The notes under the pieces are model-generated. The model was not told the origin of the DNA, ran no database searches, and saw only the letters and a list, made by a program, of their open reading frames with translations. This document shows, in pieces, positions 54,667 through 62,453 of a DNA stretch of 64,000 nt. The DNA is from UBA4802 sp964509195. GTDB taxonomy: Bacteria; Spirochaetota; UBA4802; UB4802. Every line of letters starts with the position of its first letter. The first letter of the stretch is position 1. A program made the translations under genes and the position numbers. The DNA is taken from positions 62,001 to 126,000 of the forward strand of contig CAZDWJ010000004.1 of assembly GCA_964509195.1 (NCBI GenBank), written 5' to 3'.

Positions 54667-56211
54667 ATGGTTACATATATCCTTATATCATTGTTCATCA
54701 TAAGCGCTTTCCTTTATTACCTTGTCTATATACGGCCAAAATTAAGTCCCCTGTATAAGGCCCAGCAGCTGGTTGAGCAAAATCAGCTTCTTGATGCAAT
54801 ACTTGAATATAAAAAAGCTATTGATGAATGTCCGGATGATTTTGTTGTCCACTACCGGTTAGCTGATCTGTATTTAGCTATTGGGGAAATTGATCAGGCT
54901 GCTATACATTTTGAAAAGGTACTGGAAATTGGAAAATTCAATTATGAAGTTGACCAGCTTTCGGTACAGAAAAAATTAGCTAAATCATATTATATGCGCG
55001 ATGAAGTTGAAAAAGCTTTCCAGACATATATGGATATTCTTAAAAATTATCCTGCAGATATTGAGTCTCTGTACCATATAGCATTTATTTCTCTTGGACA
55101 GGAAGAATTTGATATAGCTCAACGCTATTTTGATAGATTGCTGAAGTTGAAAAATGACAATTATGAAATCCTTTTTGGTGCAGGTATTTGTTATTATCAA
55201 AATATGCGAATACAGGATGCTATTGATAACTTTAAATCAGCACTGCAAATAAAACCACAATCAGAAATTGCGCAGTTCGCAGCAGCATTTGCATGTAATC
55301 GAAAACGGGATTACCGCCAGGCGTTGGGATATATTTCCAAAATTGCGGATACAGCACAGGATCCCGATGTATTGTATCTTGCAAAAAGATTTCAGGCATT
55401 CATGTTGATGCGTCTTAAACGGCATGAAGATGGGATTAAACTATTTCAGGATTTGCTTGAAATTGCGCGGAAAAATGCAAATGATGATGCGGAACTTTTA
55501 GCATTATATGATATTGGGTATGCATATTTAAAAAATGAGCAATCTTCACTTGCATATGAAGCATGGAATGAGCTTTACCGCAAAGATCGAAACTACCGTA
55601 ATATACAGTTTCTGGTGACACAGTTACGAAAGGAAATGGAGGTTGATAAATTTAGTAAAGAAGAATCAGCATCAGTTATGGAAACCATAAATGCATGGAT
55701 GGAAGACGCTTTCCCACAAAGTTTATTATGGGAAATGTGCGGTTTAAAAAGTACAAAAAAATATAATTTGAAGGATATCGTTGTTACCACCAGAATAAGT
55801 TATGATGACGGAAAAACAATAATCGGTTCTGATGATATATTAGATAAATATGTTTCATTGGATACTGAGAATTTCAGGATTATTTCTAACAGACTGCTAG
55901 CAAAAATGGGTTTTAAGGTTGATCAGATATTGCAAACATATCGTGAAGCAGATGGTGTTGACTTTTTAGCAATTAATCCTGAAACAAAGGACAAGGTTTT
56001 GGTGTGGGTCAGGCGATGGGCAAAAACAAATGTTGGGGAAATTACATTGCGAAATTTTGCACAGGCGGTTAATGATATGAAAGCGCAACAAGGGATCTTT
56101 ATTACAACTGCAGAGCTTACTCAAGCCGCTAAAGAAAGTTTAAAAAAACTATCGAAAGTTACAGTCATTTATCCAGAAGAAATAACTAAGATGCTGCGAG
56201 GGCTTATATAA
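54667..56211 (+). CDS. Membrane-anchored TPR protein with Mrr-like C-terminus (paralogue 2)
   Basis: 514 residues, same layout as the 48161 product: membrane helix (3-22), TPR repeats (about 30-320), linker, Mrr/restriction-endonuclease-like domain (about 395-514). Here Gly-Val-Asp-Phe-Leu-Ala keeps the expected catalytic Asp, but the (E/Q)xK position reads Val-Trp-Val-Arg-Arg-Trp, so Lys has become Arg. The Phe-Ile-Thr-Thr-Ala-Glu-Leu-Thr-Gln-Ala-Ala strand is typical of Mrr_cat. Both paralogues are anchored with the fold in the cytoplasm. It overlaps the ParB-like gene by one base. Confidence 0.75.
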   Translation: MVTYILISLFIISAFLYYLVYIRPKLSPLYKAQQLVEQNQLLDAILEYKKAIDECPDDFVVHYRLADLYLAIGEIDQAAIHFEKVLEIGKFNYEVDQLSVQKKLAKSYYMRDEVEKAFQTYMDILKNYPADIESLYHIAFISLGQEEFDIAQRYFDRLLKLKNDNYEILFGAGICYYQNMRIQDAIDNFKSALQIKPQSEIAQFAAAFACNRKRDYRQALGYISKIADTAQDPDVLYLAKRFQAFMLMRLKRHEDGIKLFQDLLEIARKNANDDAELLALYDIGYAYLKNEQSSLAYEAWNELYRKDRNYRNIQFLVTQLRKEMEVDKFSKEESASVMETINAWMEDAFPQSLLWEMCGLKSTKKYNLKDIVVTTRISYDDGKTIIGSDDILDKYVSLDTENFRIISNRLLAKMGFKVDQILQTYREADGVDFLAINPETKDKVLVWVRRWAKTNVGEITLRNFAQAVNDMKAQQGIFITTAELTQAAKESLKKLSKVTVIYPEEITKMLRGLI

Positions 56212-57140
56212 TGATTTGTCCTGATAGCTGTGTAGCATTAATTCCAATTAATGAAATTGAAACCGATAATGATTATTTTAAAATTTCAAAGCCTTTGCCA
56301 CAGGAATTGATCAGGTCTGTTGTGCAATTCGGGGTAATTGAGCCTGTACTTCTTTTAAATCAAAATGAGCGATATATACCGGTATATGGCCATAACAGGA
56401 CTGCAGCAGCACTGGAAGCGGGAATAAAAGAGATACCTGCAAGGGTTATTACCAAAATAACATTGAGTGATTTTTTACAAATAGTCAGGGTAAAACTATA
56501 CCATAATTTGTTGGGGACTTTAGGCAAAATTAGATGTTTGCATTTACTATATGAGCACTTCAATGCTGATAAAAAATTAATAACAGCAATAGCCCGGGAA
56601 CTATCGCTTCCTGTTTCTTTAACCGAATTAAAAAATATAGAGTCAATAATTAATTTGCCACTTATTATTAAAAATTATATTGATACAAGAGCTATCGCTC
56701 CAAAATTTGTAATGCCGTTTTTAAGGTTATCTGAATCATCGATTGATATGCTTAAAAAAATCATTACTGCATTTCAGATGCGGGTAAATTATTTTAACAC
56801 CATTGTTGTTATGATAGAGGATATCTCTAGAACGGGGAAAGAAAAGATTCTGAGCGATAATCTTGAATTATTGCTAATGAAAAATAATGTAATCGATGAG
56901 GATGTGTATAATTGTATATATGCAATTCGTTATCCTCAGTATACAGAATATATGAGACGGGTTGAAAATATTAAGAATAAACTGAATGCGGTTGGAATAA
57001 AAGTTGAAATACCAGCGTATTTAGAGGGGGATAGCATTAACGTTGTCGTTGAGGTAAGAAAAAATAAACCATTACATCCTTTGCTAGAAAAAGATAATAC
57101 TATATCAGGATTGATTAAGTCGATCATTGAGTTGATATAA
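56211..57140 (+). CDS. ParB-like N-domain protein
   Basis: 309 residues. The N-terminal ~100 residues match the ParB/Srx fold: Ile-Pro-Ile-Asn-Glu-Ile-Glu, Leu-x-x-Ser-Val-Val-Gln-Phe-Gly-Val-Ile-Glu-Pro-Val, then Tyr-Gly-His-Asn-Arg-Thr-Ala-Ala-Ala near 62-70 in place of the Gly-Glu-Arg-Arg motif that binds CTP. A helical region follows (110-230) that could hold a helix-turn-helix, and the C-terminus has a short beta strand and a helix. It has no dnaA, gid or parA neighbour and no obvious parS. It could bind DNA for the cluster or act as a CTP switch. Last gene of the cluster; convergent with the DHH gene. Confidence 0.8.
   Translation: MICPDSCVALIPINEIETDNDYFKISKPLPQELIRSVVQFGVIEPVLLLNQNERYIPVYGHNRTAAALEAGIKEIPARVITKITLSDFLQIVRVKLYHNLLGTLGKIRCLHLLYEHFNADKKLITAIARELSLPVSLTELKNIESIINLPLIIKNYIDTRAIAPKFVMPFLRLSESSIDMLKKIITAFQMRVNYFNTIVVMIEDISRTGKEKILSDNLELLLMKNNVIDEDVYNCIYAIRYPQYTEYMRRVENIKNKLNAVGIKVEIPAYLEGDSINVVVEVRKNKPLHPLLEKDNTISGLIKSIIELI
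56689..56698 (-). repeat. Decamer GCGATAGCTC, exact copy 11
   Basis: Inside the ParB-like gene, antisense; the coding strand reads RAIA. A one-mismatch copy is 91 bp upstream (56598). Confidence 0.7.
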
Positions 57141-57186
57141 ATGCTTATATCTTAAGTATACACATTTAATAAATAGCATGTATCAT

Positions 57187-58164
57187 TTATTTGAAAAAGC
57201 GTGACATCTCATCTAATACTTTCAGCCGTGTGGTTTCAAAGTCATAGAGCGATTTATACCCTGCAGCATTTTTATGTCCACCACCTCCATTAGCAATCGC
57301 AATCTCTGCAACATCTAAATCACCTTTTGTTCGCATACTTACTTTCACCGGTCCTCCACTATCCTGCTTCACCAGTACACTGGCAACTACTCCTTCAATG
57401 GTTAGGGGTAGATTTATATTTACTTCACCTTCAGAAAATGGCGCATTGCTTTCTTTTATCATATTCGGGGTTAGCTTCATAAGTATGAGTTTTCCACCAA
57501 AATGGACTTCCATTGTGGAAAGCATCAGCGCTCGTAATCTGAATACTTCCAGAGAATTGTTTTCATAAATACGCTGATATACTTCATATGGTTTTACTCC
57601 CAATGCAACTAATTGTGCCGCTAAAACAAATGTGACAGATGAAGTTTTTGGATATTTGAAACAACCTGTATCAAAAACTATCCCTGCATAAAGAGCCTGA
57701 GCAGATTTAAAAGATGGAATTACTCCAAAATGTTGAAGAGTATTTCCAATAATCTCAGAAGTTGATGAAGCTTCAACTTTTATAAAATTTGATTTTATTT
57801 TATCATGTCCACCTTCATGATGGTCAATAATAAATACGTCTTTTATTGAATCTTTAATATAATGATACGCCTTGCCAATATTATTAAAATCGTTAGTATC
57901 CAGAACAAAAACTGCAAAATTATGTAAATTATCAATTTTGACATTTTCATTAAATATGGTTATTTCGTTTTCTGGATCAATGAAACCGAACTTTGATGGT
58001 GTAGGGTCAGAATTAATAATTATTGCTTGCTTTCCTAATTTTATTAGAAGTTCTTTAAATGCTATTTCAGCGCCCAGTCCGTCAGGGTCCGGGCTTTCGT
58101 GAGTTGAAATTATAAATTGGTCATAGGCATTTAAGTATTTATTCAGATTAGCAAAGTAATCCAT
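57187..58164 (-). CDS. DHH/DHHA1 phosphoesterase (NrnA-like)
   Basis: 325 residues. The DHH domain has Ser-x-Asp-Pro-Asp-Gly-Leu-Gly near 26 and Ile-Asp-His-His near 115, and the DHHA1 domain has Gly-Gly-Gly-Gly-His-Lys-Asn-Ala-Ala-Gly near 296. Related enzymes (NrnA, GdpP-type) degrade oligoribonucleotides, pAp or linear dinucleotides such as pApA, the product of PgpH-type enzymes. It overlaps the glyQ stop by one base, so it is translated after glyQ. Confidence 0.92.
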   Translation of the reverse strand: MDYFANLNKYLNAYDQFIISTHESPDPDGLGAEIAFKELLIKLGKQAIIINSDPTPSKFGFIDPENEITIFNENVKIDNLHNFAVFVLDTNDFNNIGKAYHYIKDSIKDVFIIDHHEGGHDKIKSNFIKVEASSTSEIIGNTLQHFGVIPSFKSAQALYAGIVFDTGCFKYPKTSSVTFVLAAQLVALGVKPYEVYQRIYENNSLEVFRLRALMLSTMEVHFGGKLILMKLTPNMIKESNAPFSEGEVNINLPLTIEGVVASVLVKQDSGGPVKVSMRTKGDLDVAEIAIANGGGGHKNAAGYKSLYDFETTRLKVLDEMSRFFK

Positions 58165-59060
58165 TAAATTGTCTCAGATTGAGCATATTTACAAAGTGGG
58201 AAACCCATTGATTCGCGTATTGCAATATACCGCTCAGCACAACGTCGTGCTAAATTTCTGACTCGTGCAATATATCCAACGCGCTCAGTAACTGAAATGG
58301 CCCCACGTGCATCAAGAATATTAAAAACATGCGAACATTTCAATACATAATCATATGCAGGCAGTACAACCTGAACCGGTTCATAATCCAGTATTTTCAG
58401 GCATTCTTTTTCATACAGATCAAATAGTGTAAAATGTAAATCGATATCAGCTATATTGAAATTATAATGTGAAAATTCAAACTCACTACGGTGATGCACG
58501 TCCCGATACCTCAATGATTCATTCCATTGTATATCAAAAACACTTTCTACACCCTGGATATACATGCATATACGTTCAAGGCCATAGGTTATTTCCACAG
58601 GTATTGGGTCAAGTTCAATGCTGCCACACTGCTGAAAATAGGTAAACTGTGTTATTTCCATGCCATCAAGCCATACTTCCCATCCTAGCCCTGAAGCTCC
58701 AAGAGTGGGGGACTCCCAATCATCTTCAACAAAACGCACATCATGTTCTTCCAGTTTAATCCCCAAATTGCGCAATGAATCCAGATAAAGTTCCTGTATG
58801 TTAAGTGGTGATGGCTTCATAATTACCTGATACTGGTAATAGTGTTGCAATCTGTTAGGGTTGTCGCCATAACGGCCATCAGTTGGCCGGCGTGATGGTT
58901 CTACGTATGCTACATTCCATGGTTCTGGCCCTAAAACACGTAGAAAAGTTGCCGGATTAAAAGTACCAGCACCCACTTCTAGATCATACCCTTGAGCAAT
59001 TATACATCCCTGATTAGCCCAATAGCTATTAAGATTAGCAATAAGATCCTGAAAATACAT
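58164..59060 (-). CDS. glyQ: Glycyl-tRNA synthetase alpha subunit
   Basis: 298 residues, the normal size for the bacterial alpha subunit. It starts Tyr-Phe-Gln-Asp-Leu-Ile, with Trp-Ala-Asn-Gln-Gly-Cys-Ile at 14-20, Arg-Pro-Thr-Asp-Gly-Arg-Tyr-Gly-Asp-Asn-Pro-Asn-Arg near 60 and Phe-Thr-Tyr-Phe-Gln-Gln-Cys-Gly near 140. It forms an alpha2beta2 enzyme with GlyS. glyS is not next to it and not in the window. It is cotranscribed with the HDOD gene upstream (25-bp gap) and the DHH gene downstream. Confidence 0.96.
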   Translation of the reverse strand: MYFQDLIANLNSYWANQGCIIAQGYDLEVGAGTFNPATFLRVLGPEPWNVAYVEPSRRPTDGRYGDNPNRLQHYYQYQVIMKPSPLNIQELYLDSLRNLGIKLEEHDVRFVEDDWESPTLGASGLGWEVWLDGMEITQFTYFQQCGSIELDPIPVEITYGLERICMYIQGVESVFDIQWNESLRYRDVHHRSEFEFSHYNFNIADIDLHFTLFDLYEKECLKILDYEPVQVVLPAYDYVLKCSHVFNILDARGAISVTERVGYIARVRNLARRCAERYIAIRESMGFPLCKYAQSETI

Positions 59061-59085
59061 GATATATGCTCCTTGATTAAATACG

Positions 59086-60609
59086 TTATTTGGCTATCTG
59101 TTGATTTGTTTTGATATACTCGTCATACTTAGCTTTTGTCAATTCGTGTAGCTCTACAAAGTCATTTTTATTATTGAGCTTAAAATAGTCAAGACAGTCT
59201 TCATCAGCAATTTCAAATCTGAAATTTTTTGTCTCAATACTGCTGAATACATACGCCAGATAAACGATATATATTAAATCACGATACTGTGGAGGGGCTA
59301 AATGAGGTCTGTGGTGGAACTCTATTGCTTTGACTAGCGCTTCATTAAACTTCCATTTCTGGCAAATCATGCTTCCCAATGTGCTATGGCTTACTCCCAA
59401 AGATATTTCTTCAAGTAAGGAAATATTTTCCAGTTGTTTTAGCCCAATTATATCTCGTATCTTCTGTATATCATCAGGTTTAATAGAAAGAAGTACCATA
59501 AGGCCTATGTCAGCTAGCAGCGAAGCCAGATAGGCAAACTCAGATAGCTTTTCCTTATGATATTTCATCGCTACAAATTGTGCGTAAAAAGCGGTTTTAT
59601 AGGAATTGATCCATATCGTTTCAAATTTCTTGTAACGGGAATCAAGTATCTTCTGTACACCACTGGCAACAAGTAATGTATTTATACCTTTAGTTCCAAT
59701 GATTTTTACTGCTTCCTCTATGGTTTCAACCCGTTTTGAAGTTATATAACCTGCTGAATTGGCTAATTTTAATATTGCAGTCACAAGCCCCGGGTCACGC
59801 TTAATGCTATCTGCTATCGCTTTTATAGTTGATTCGGGATTTGCACATAACCTTTGTATTTCAAGTATATTTTGCGGAAACGATGGCAGCGATTCAACTT
59901 CATTGATGATTTCCTGTGCCATCTTAACTTTTAGGTCCATATTTCTGAAGCTTTCATCAATATTTATGGAAGCGCTGGTAACTTTTCCATTTGTGGATAT
60001 TGAAAAAGATTCAGGGGGGAATCCTGCATTCTTCATAAGCATGAGAGCAATGATTAGTCCAAGGCCGGCACCTTCTGAATCATCAAGAATGTCATCAAAT
60101 GCATCTGAAATGTCAGAGTAGGTATACGCTTTTTTTACACGGGCATTTATTTTGTTCATTTCTTCAGTGATTATGGGAACATTATTTATTACATGTATTT
60201 TGTGTGTATCACCGGTGATGGAGAAAAAGACTCTTACAATGAAATTTGACTGCCCAAGCTGCTCAAGAAATTCAGGGTTTTCAACAAAGACATCCTCTTT
60301 GAAAGTTTCCATGCCTGTTCTATAGTCTTCCTTTTTGTTAATATCAAGATTTTTTTGTTTAAAATAAAGCCTTTTTGCATTTGCTTTGATTGCGTTATTA
60401 ACTAATTCCTTGATTATATTAATGAACATATCTTTTAAATACAGGAGATCAAGCTGGGCTAGATATACACTGAGCATTCGTATGATAATGGATTCGACTT
60501 CAGGAGTCATTAGTGAAAATTGAATATATACATCCTGGCCCATTTTAAGGGCTTCTTTGTAATTAGCTGGTTTGCAGAAATATTGGGTTTTTTGTTGTAT
60601 TCCTTCCAA
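59086..60609 (-). CDS. GHKL-ATPase-like / HDOD fusion protein
   Basis: 507 residues from a TTG at 60609, chosen because GAGGGG lies 7 bp upstream; the in-frame ATG at 60657 has no such site. The first half resembles a histidine-kinase-type ATPase: N-box Lys-Glu-Leu-Val-Asn-Asn-Ala-Ile-Lys-Ala-Asn and G-box Glu-Gly-Ala-Gly-Leu-Gly-Leu. The second half (about 230-440) is an HDOD domain, starting Val-Glu-Ser-Leu-Pro-Ser-Phe-Pro and continuing Asp-Pro-Gly-Leu-Val-Thr-Ala-Ile-Leu-Lys-Leu-Ala-Asn. HDOD proteins are signal-output or scaffold proteins. No phospho-His or receiver domain is present. It is upstream of glyQ. Confidence 0.78.
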   Translation of the reverse strand: MEGIQQKTQYFCKPANYKEALKMGQDVYIQFSLMTPEVESIIIRMLSVYLAQLDLLYLKDMFINIIKELVNNAIKANAKRLYFKQKNLDINKKEDYRTGMETFKEDVFVENPEFLEQLGQSNFIVRVFFSITGDTHKIHVINNVPIITEEMNKINARVKKAYTYSDISDAFDDILDDSEGAGLGLIIALMLMKNAGFPPESFSISTNGKVTSASINIDESFRNMDLKVKMAQEIINEVESLPSFPQNILEIQRLCANPESTIKAIADSIKRDPGLVTAILKLANSAGYITSKRVETIEEAVKIIGTKGINTLLVASGVQKILDSRYKKFETIWINSYKTAFYAQFVAMKYHKEKLSEFAYLASLLADIGLMVLLSIKPDDIQKIRDIIGLKQLENISLLEEISLGVSHSTLGSMICQKWKFNEALVKAIEFHHRPHLAPPQYRDLIYIVYLAYVFSSIETKNFRFEIADEDCLDYFKLNNKNDFVELHELTKAKYDEYIKTNQQIAK

Positions 60610-60777
60610 TGCTTTTCCCCTCAACACACAGTATGGTAAAACTATACATATCGACAATAATATTGCAAGAAAATTAATACATTATATCAAGATTTTATTA
60701 TATAGATATTATCGGACGATTTATTCTTTTGAGAAATCTATTTAAAGAGCTATTAATCTGTAATGCAAAACTATTAT

Positions 60778-60806
60778 TGACAAATTATCTTGAAGTAGAA
60801 ATAATA
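60778..60806 (+). promoter_or_regulatory. Sigma-70-type promoter for the DUF362 gene
   Basis: TTGACA (60778-60783), 17-bp spacer, AATAAT (60801-60806, five of six matching). The GAGG site and ATG follow at 60822 and 60831, giving a short leader. Confidence 0.65.
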
Positions 60807-60830
60807 ACTGAAACATAAATAGAGGTTGGT

Positions 60831-61931
60831 ATGGCAAAAGTATATTTTATCAACATGCATATGAGTAGCCGTGAAAATATAATCAGCAAAATTAAAAAAT
60901 TATTTTTTAAATTGGAAGTAAATTCCATAATCAATGAAAAAGATTTTGTAGCAATAAAAACACATTTTGGTGAATATGGTAATGTTGCCCATCTACCACC
61001 AGCGATTGTACGGACTTTTGTGGACTTGGTTAAAGACCTGAAAGCAAACCCATTTGTTACGGATGCTAACACATTGTATCGTGGAACCCGAAGTAATGCG
61101 ATTGACCATCTGAAAAATGCTGAAATGAACGGATTTTCCTTGTTTGCGTGTGGTGCACCTGTTATCATAGCTGATGGTCTGCGTGGCAATGATTATAGGG
61201 AAGTACCTGCTACTGGCAAGTGGTATTCAAGTGTAAAGGTGGCCTCTGCTATCCATGATGCTGATGCAATGGTAGTGATAAGCCATGTAAAAGGCCATGA
61301 ATTGTATGGGTTTGGCGGGGCAATAAAAAATATTGCCATGGGTTGTGCGCCACCTGCAATGAAACAGTCATTGCATTCTGATTTAAAACCTAAAGTTAAA
61401 CAGGCAGCATGTACATCATGTGGTGCCTGCATAAAAAGATGTCCTGCGTTTGCAATTTCATTTGATGAAAATAAAAAAGCGTTTATCGATAGCAACAAGT
61501 GCTTTGGATGTGGGGAATGTACTGTTATATGTGTATATAATGCAATACCAGTTGTGTGGAAAACAGATGCCACTGCATTATTTGAACGCACAGCAGAGTA
61601 TGTGAATGCGTTTATGCAACATAAGAAAAATAAGGTTGCATTTTTCAATTTTATTATAAATGTGTCTCCAGAATGCGATTGCTGCTACTGGAATGATACG
61701 CCAATTGTGCCCAATATTGGCATACTTGCATCAACGGATCCTGTTGCTATCGACAAAGCTTCCGTTGACCTTATAAACAAGGCCATGCCACTGCCAGGTT
61801 CACGTATAGCTGGCAAAGATGCATCAAAAGATAATATAACCGCTCTCTATCCGGTACAGTGGAAGTATCTTTTTGATTATGCTGCAACAATCGGGGCTGG
61901 AGATGCAGAATATGAGTTGGTTGAAATTTAG
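60831..61931 (+). CDS. DUF362 protein with two 4Fe-4S ferredoxin sites
   Basis: 366 residues. The DUF362 region begins Ala-Lys-Val-Tyr-Phe-Ile-Asn-Met-His and includes Ile-Lys-Thr-His-Phe-Gly-Glu-Tyr-Gly-Asn and Lys-Gly-His-Glu-Leu-Tyr-Gly-Phe-Gly-Gly-Ala-Ile-Lys-Asn. Two CxxCxxCxxxCP-type sites are inserted near 190-245 (Cys-Thr-Ser-Cys-Gly-Ala-Cys...Cys-Pro and Cys-Phe-Gly-Cys-Gly-Glu-Cys...Cys). DUF362-ferredoxins are common in anaerobes; function unknown, but electron transfer is likely. Divergent from the HDOD operon. Confidence 0.9.
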   Translation: MAKVYFINMHMSSRENIISKIKKLFFKLEVNSIINEKDFVAIKTHFGEYGNVAHLPPAIVRTFVDLVKDLKANPFVTDANTLYRGTRSNAIDHLKNAEMNGFSLFACGAPVIIADGLRGNDYREVPATGKWYSSVKVASAIHDADAMVVISHVKGHELYGFGGAIKNIAMGCAPPAMKQSLHSDLKPKVKQAACTSCGACIKRCPAFAISFDENKKAFIDSNKCFGCGECTVICVYNAIPVVWKTDATALFERTAEYVNAFMQHKKNKVAFFNFIINVSPECDCCYWNDTPIVPNIGILASTDPVAIDKASVDLINKAMPLPGSRIAGKDASKDNITALYPVQWKYLFDYAATIGAGDAEYELVEI

Positions 61932-61979
61932 AAAATTTTTAGACTTTTAACAAGTTTTGTAGATATGGGGTAACTGTAC

Positions 61980-62420
61980 ATGAAGAGTCCACATGATTTT
62001 CCTGCAATTAATCCTAAAAAACCTGATGGCATAAAGCCAAACGGTATACCGTATAAAGTAATGGTGGTAGAGGATAAGGAATTCCACCGTAAGCAAATTA
62101 TTCAGATACTGGAATCAGAAGGGTATGAGGTTATCGCGGCAGCTGGAAATGGAGCAGAGGCGCTGAAATTATACGATTCGCTTGCAGCAGATCTTGATCT
62201 CATTACCACCGATCTGGATATGCCTAAACTTGACGGATATGCATTAATGTATGAATTAAGCCAGAAAAAACCAAAGGCAAAGATAGTGTTTATCAGTGAT
62301 GAGACTACAAAAGGTGTGCTGGCGGATTTATTAAAAATGGGGGCTGCTGATTTTATATTGAAGCCTATTCAACGTGGAACTATTTTAGAACGCGTCAAAA
62401 CTGTACTGCAAAAGAAGTGA
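61980..62420 (+). CDS. CheY-like response regulator
   Basis: 146 residues: a ~24-residue extension and one receiver domain. The acidic pair is Glu31-Asp32, the phosphoacceptor is Asp78 in Thr-Thr-Asp-Leu-Asp-Met-Pro, the switch Ser is in Phe-Ile-Ser-Asp-Glu, and the Lys is in Leu-Lys-Pro-Ile. No output domain, so it probably acts by protein contact. No kinase is adjacent; the ATPase-HDOD protein is a few genes away. 33 bp separate it from the next gene. Confidence 0.93.
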   Translation: MKSPHDFPAINPKKPDGIKPNGIPYKVMVVEDKEFHRKQIIQILESEGYEVIAAAGNGAEALKLYDSLAADLDLITTDLDMPKLDGYALMYELSQKKPKAKIVFISDETTKGVLADLLKMGAADFILKPIQRGTILERVKTVLQKK

Positions 62421-62453
62421 TGCAAATACTATGCATGTGGGGAAAGTGTAACA

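Noticed and set aside
48161..56211. Restriction-modification or Mrr-type defence system
   Set aside because: The Mrr-like domains lack a complete catalytic set, no methyltransferase is nearby, and the proteins are membrane-anchored TPR scaffolds.
56211..57140. Chromosome origin / partition locus
   Set aside because: No dnaA, dnaN, gidAB, separate ParA or DnaA-box cluster seen in the window.
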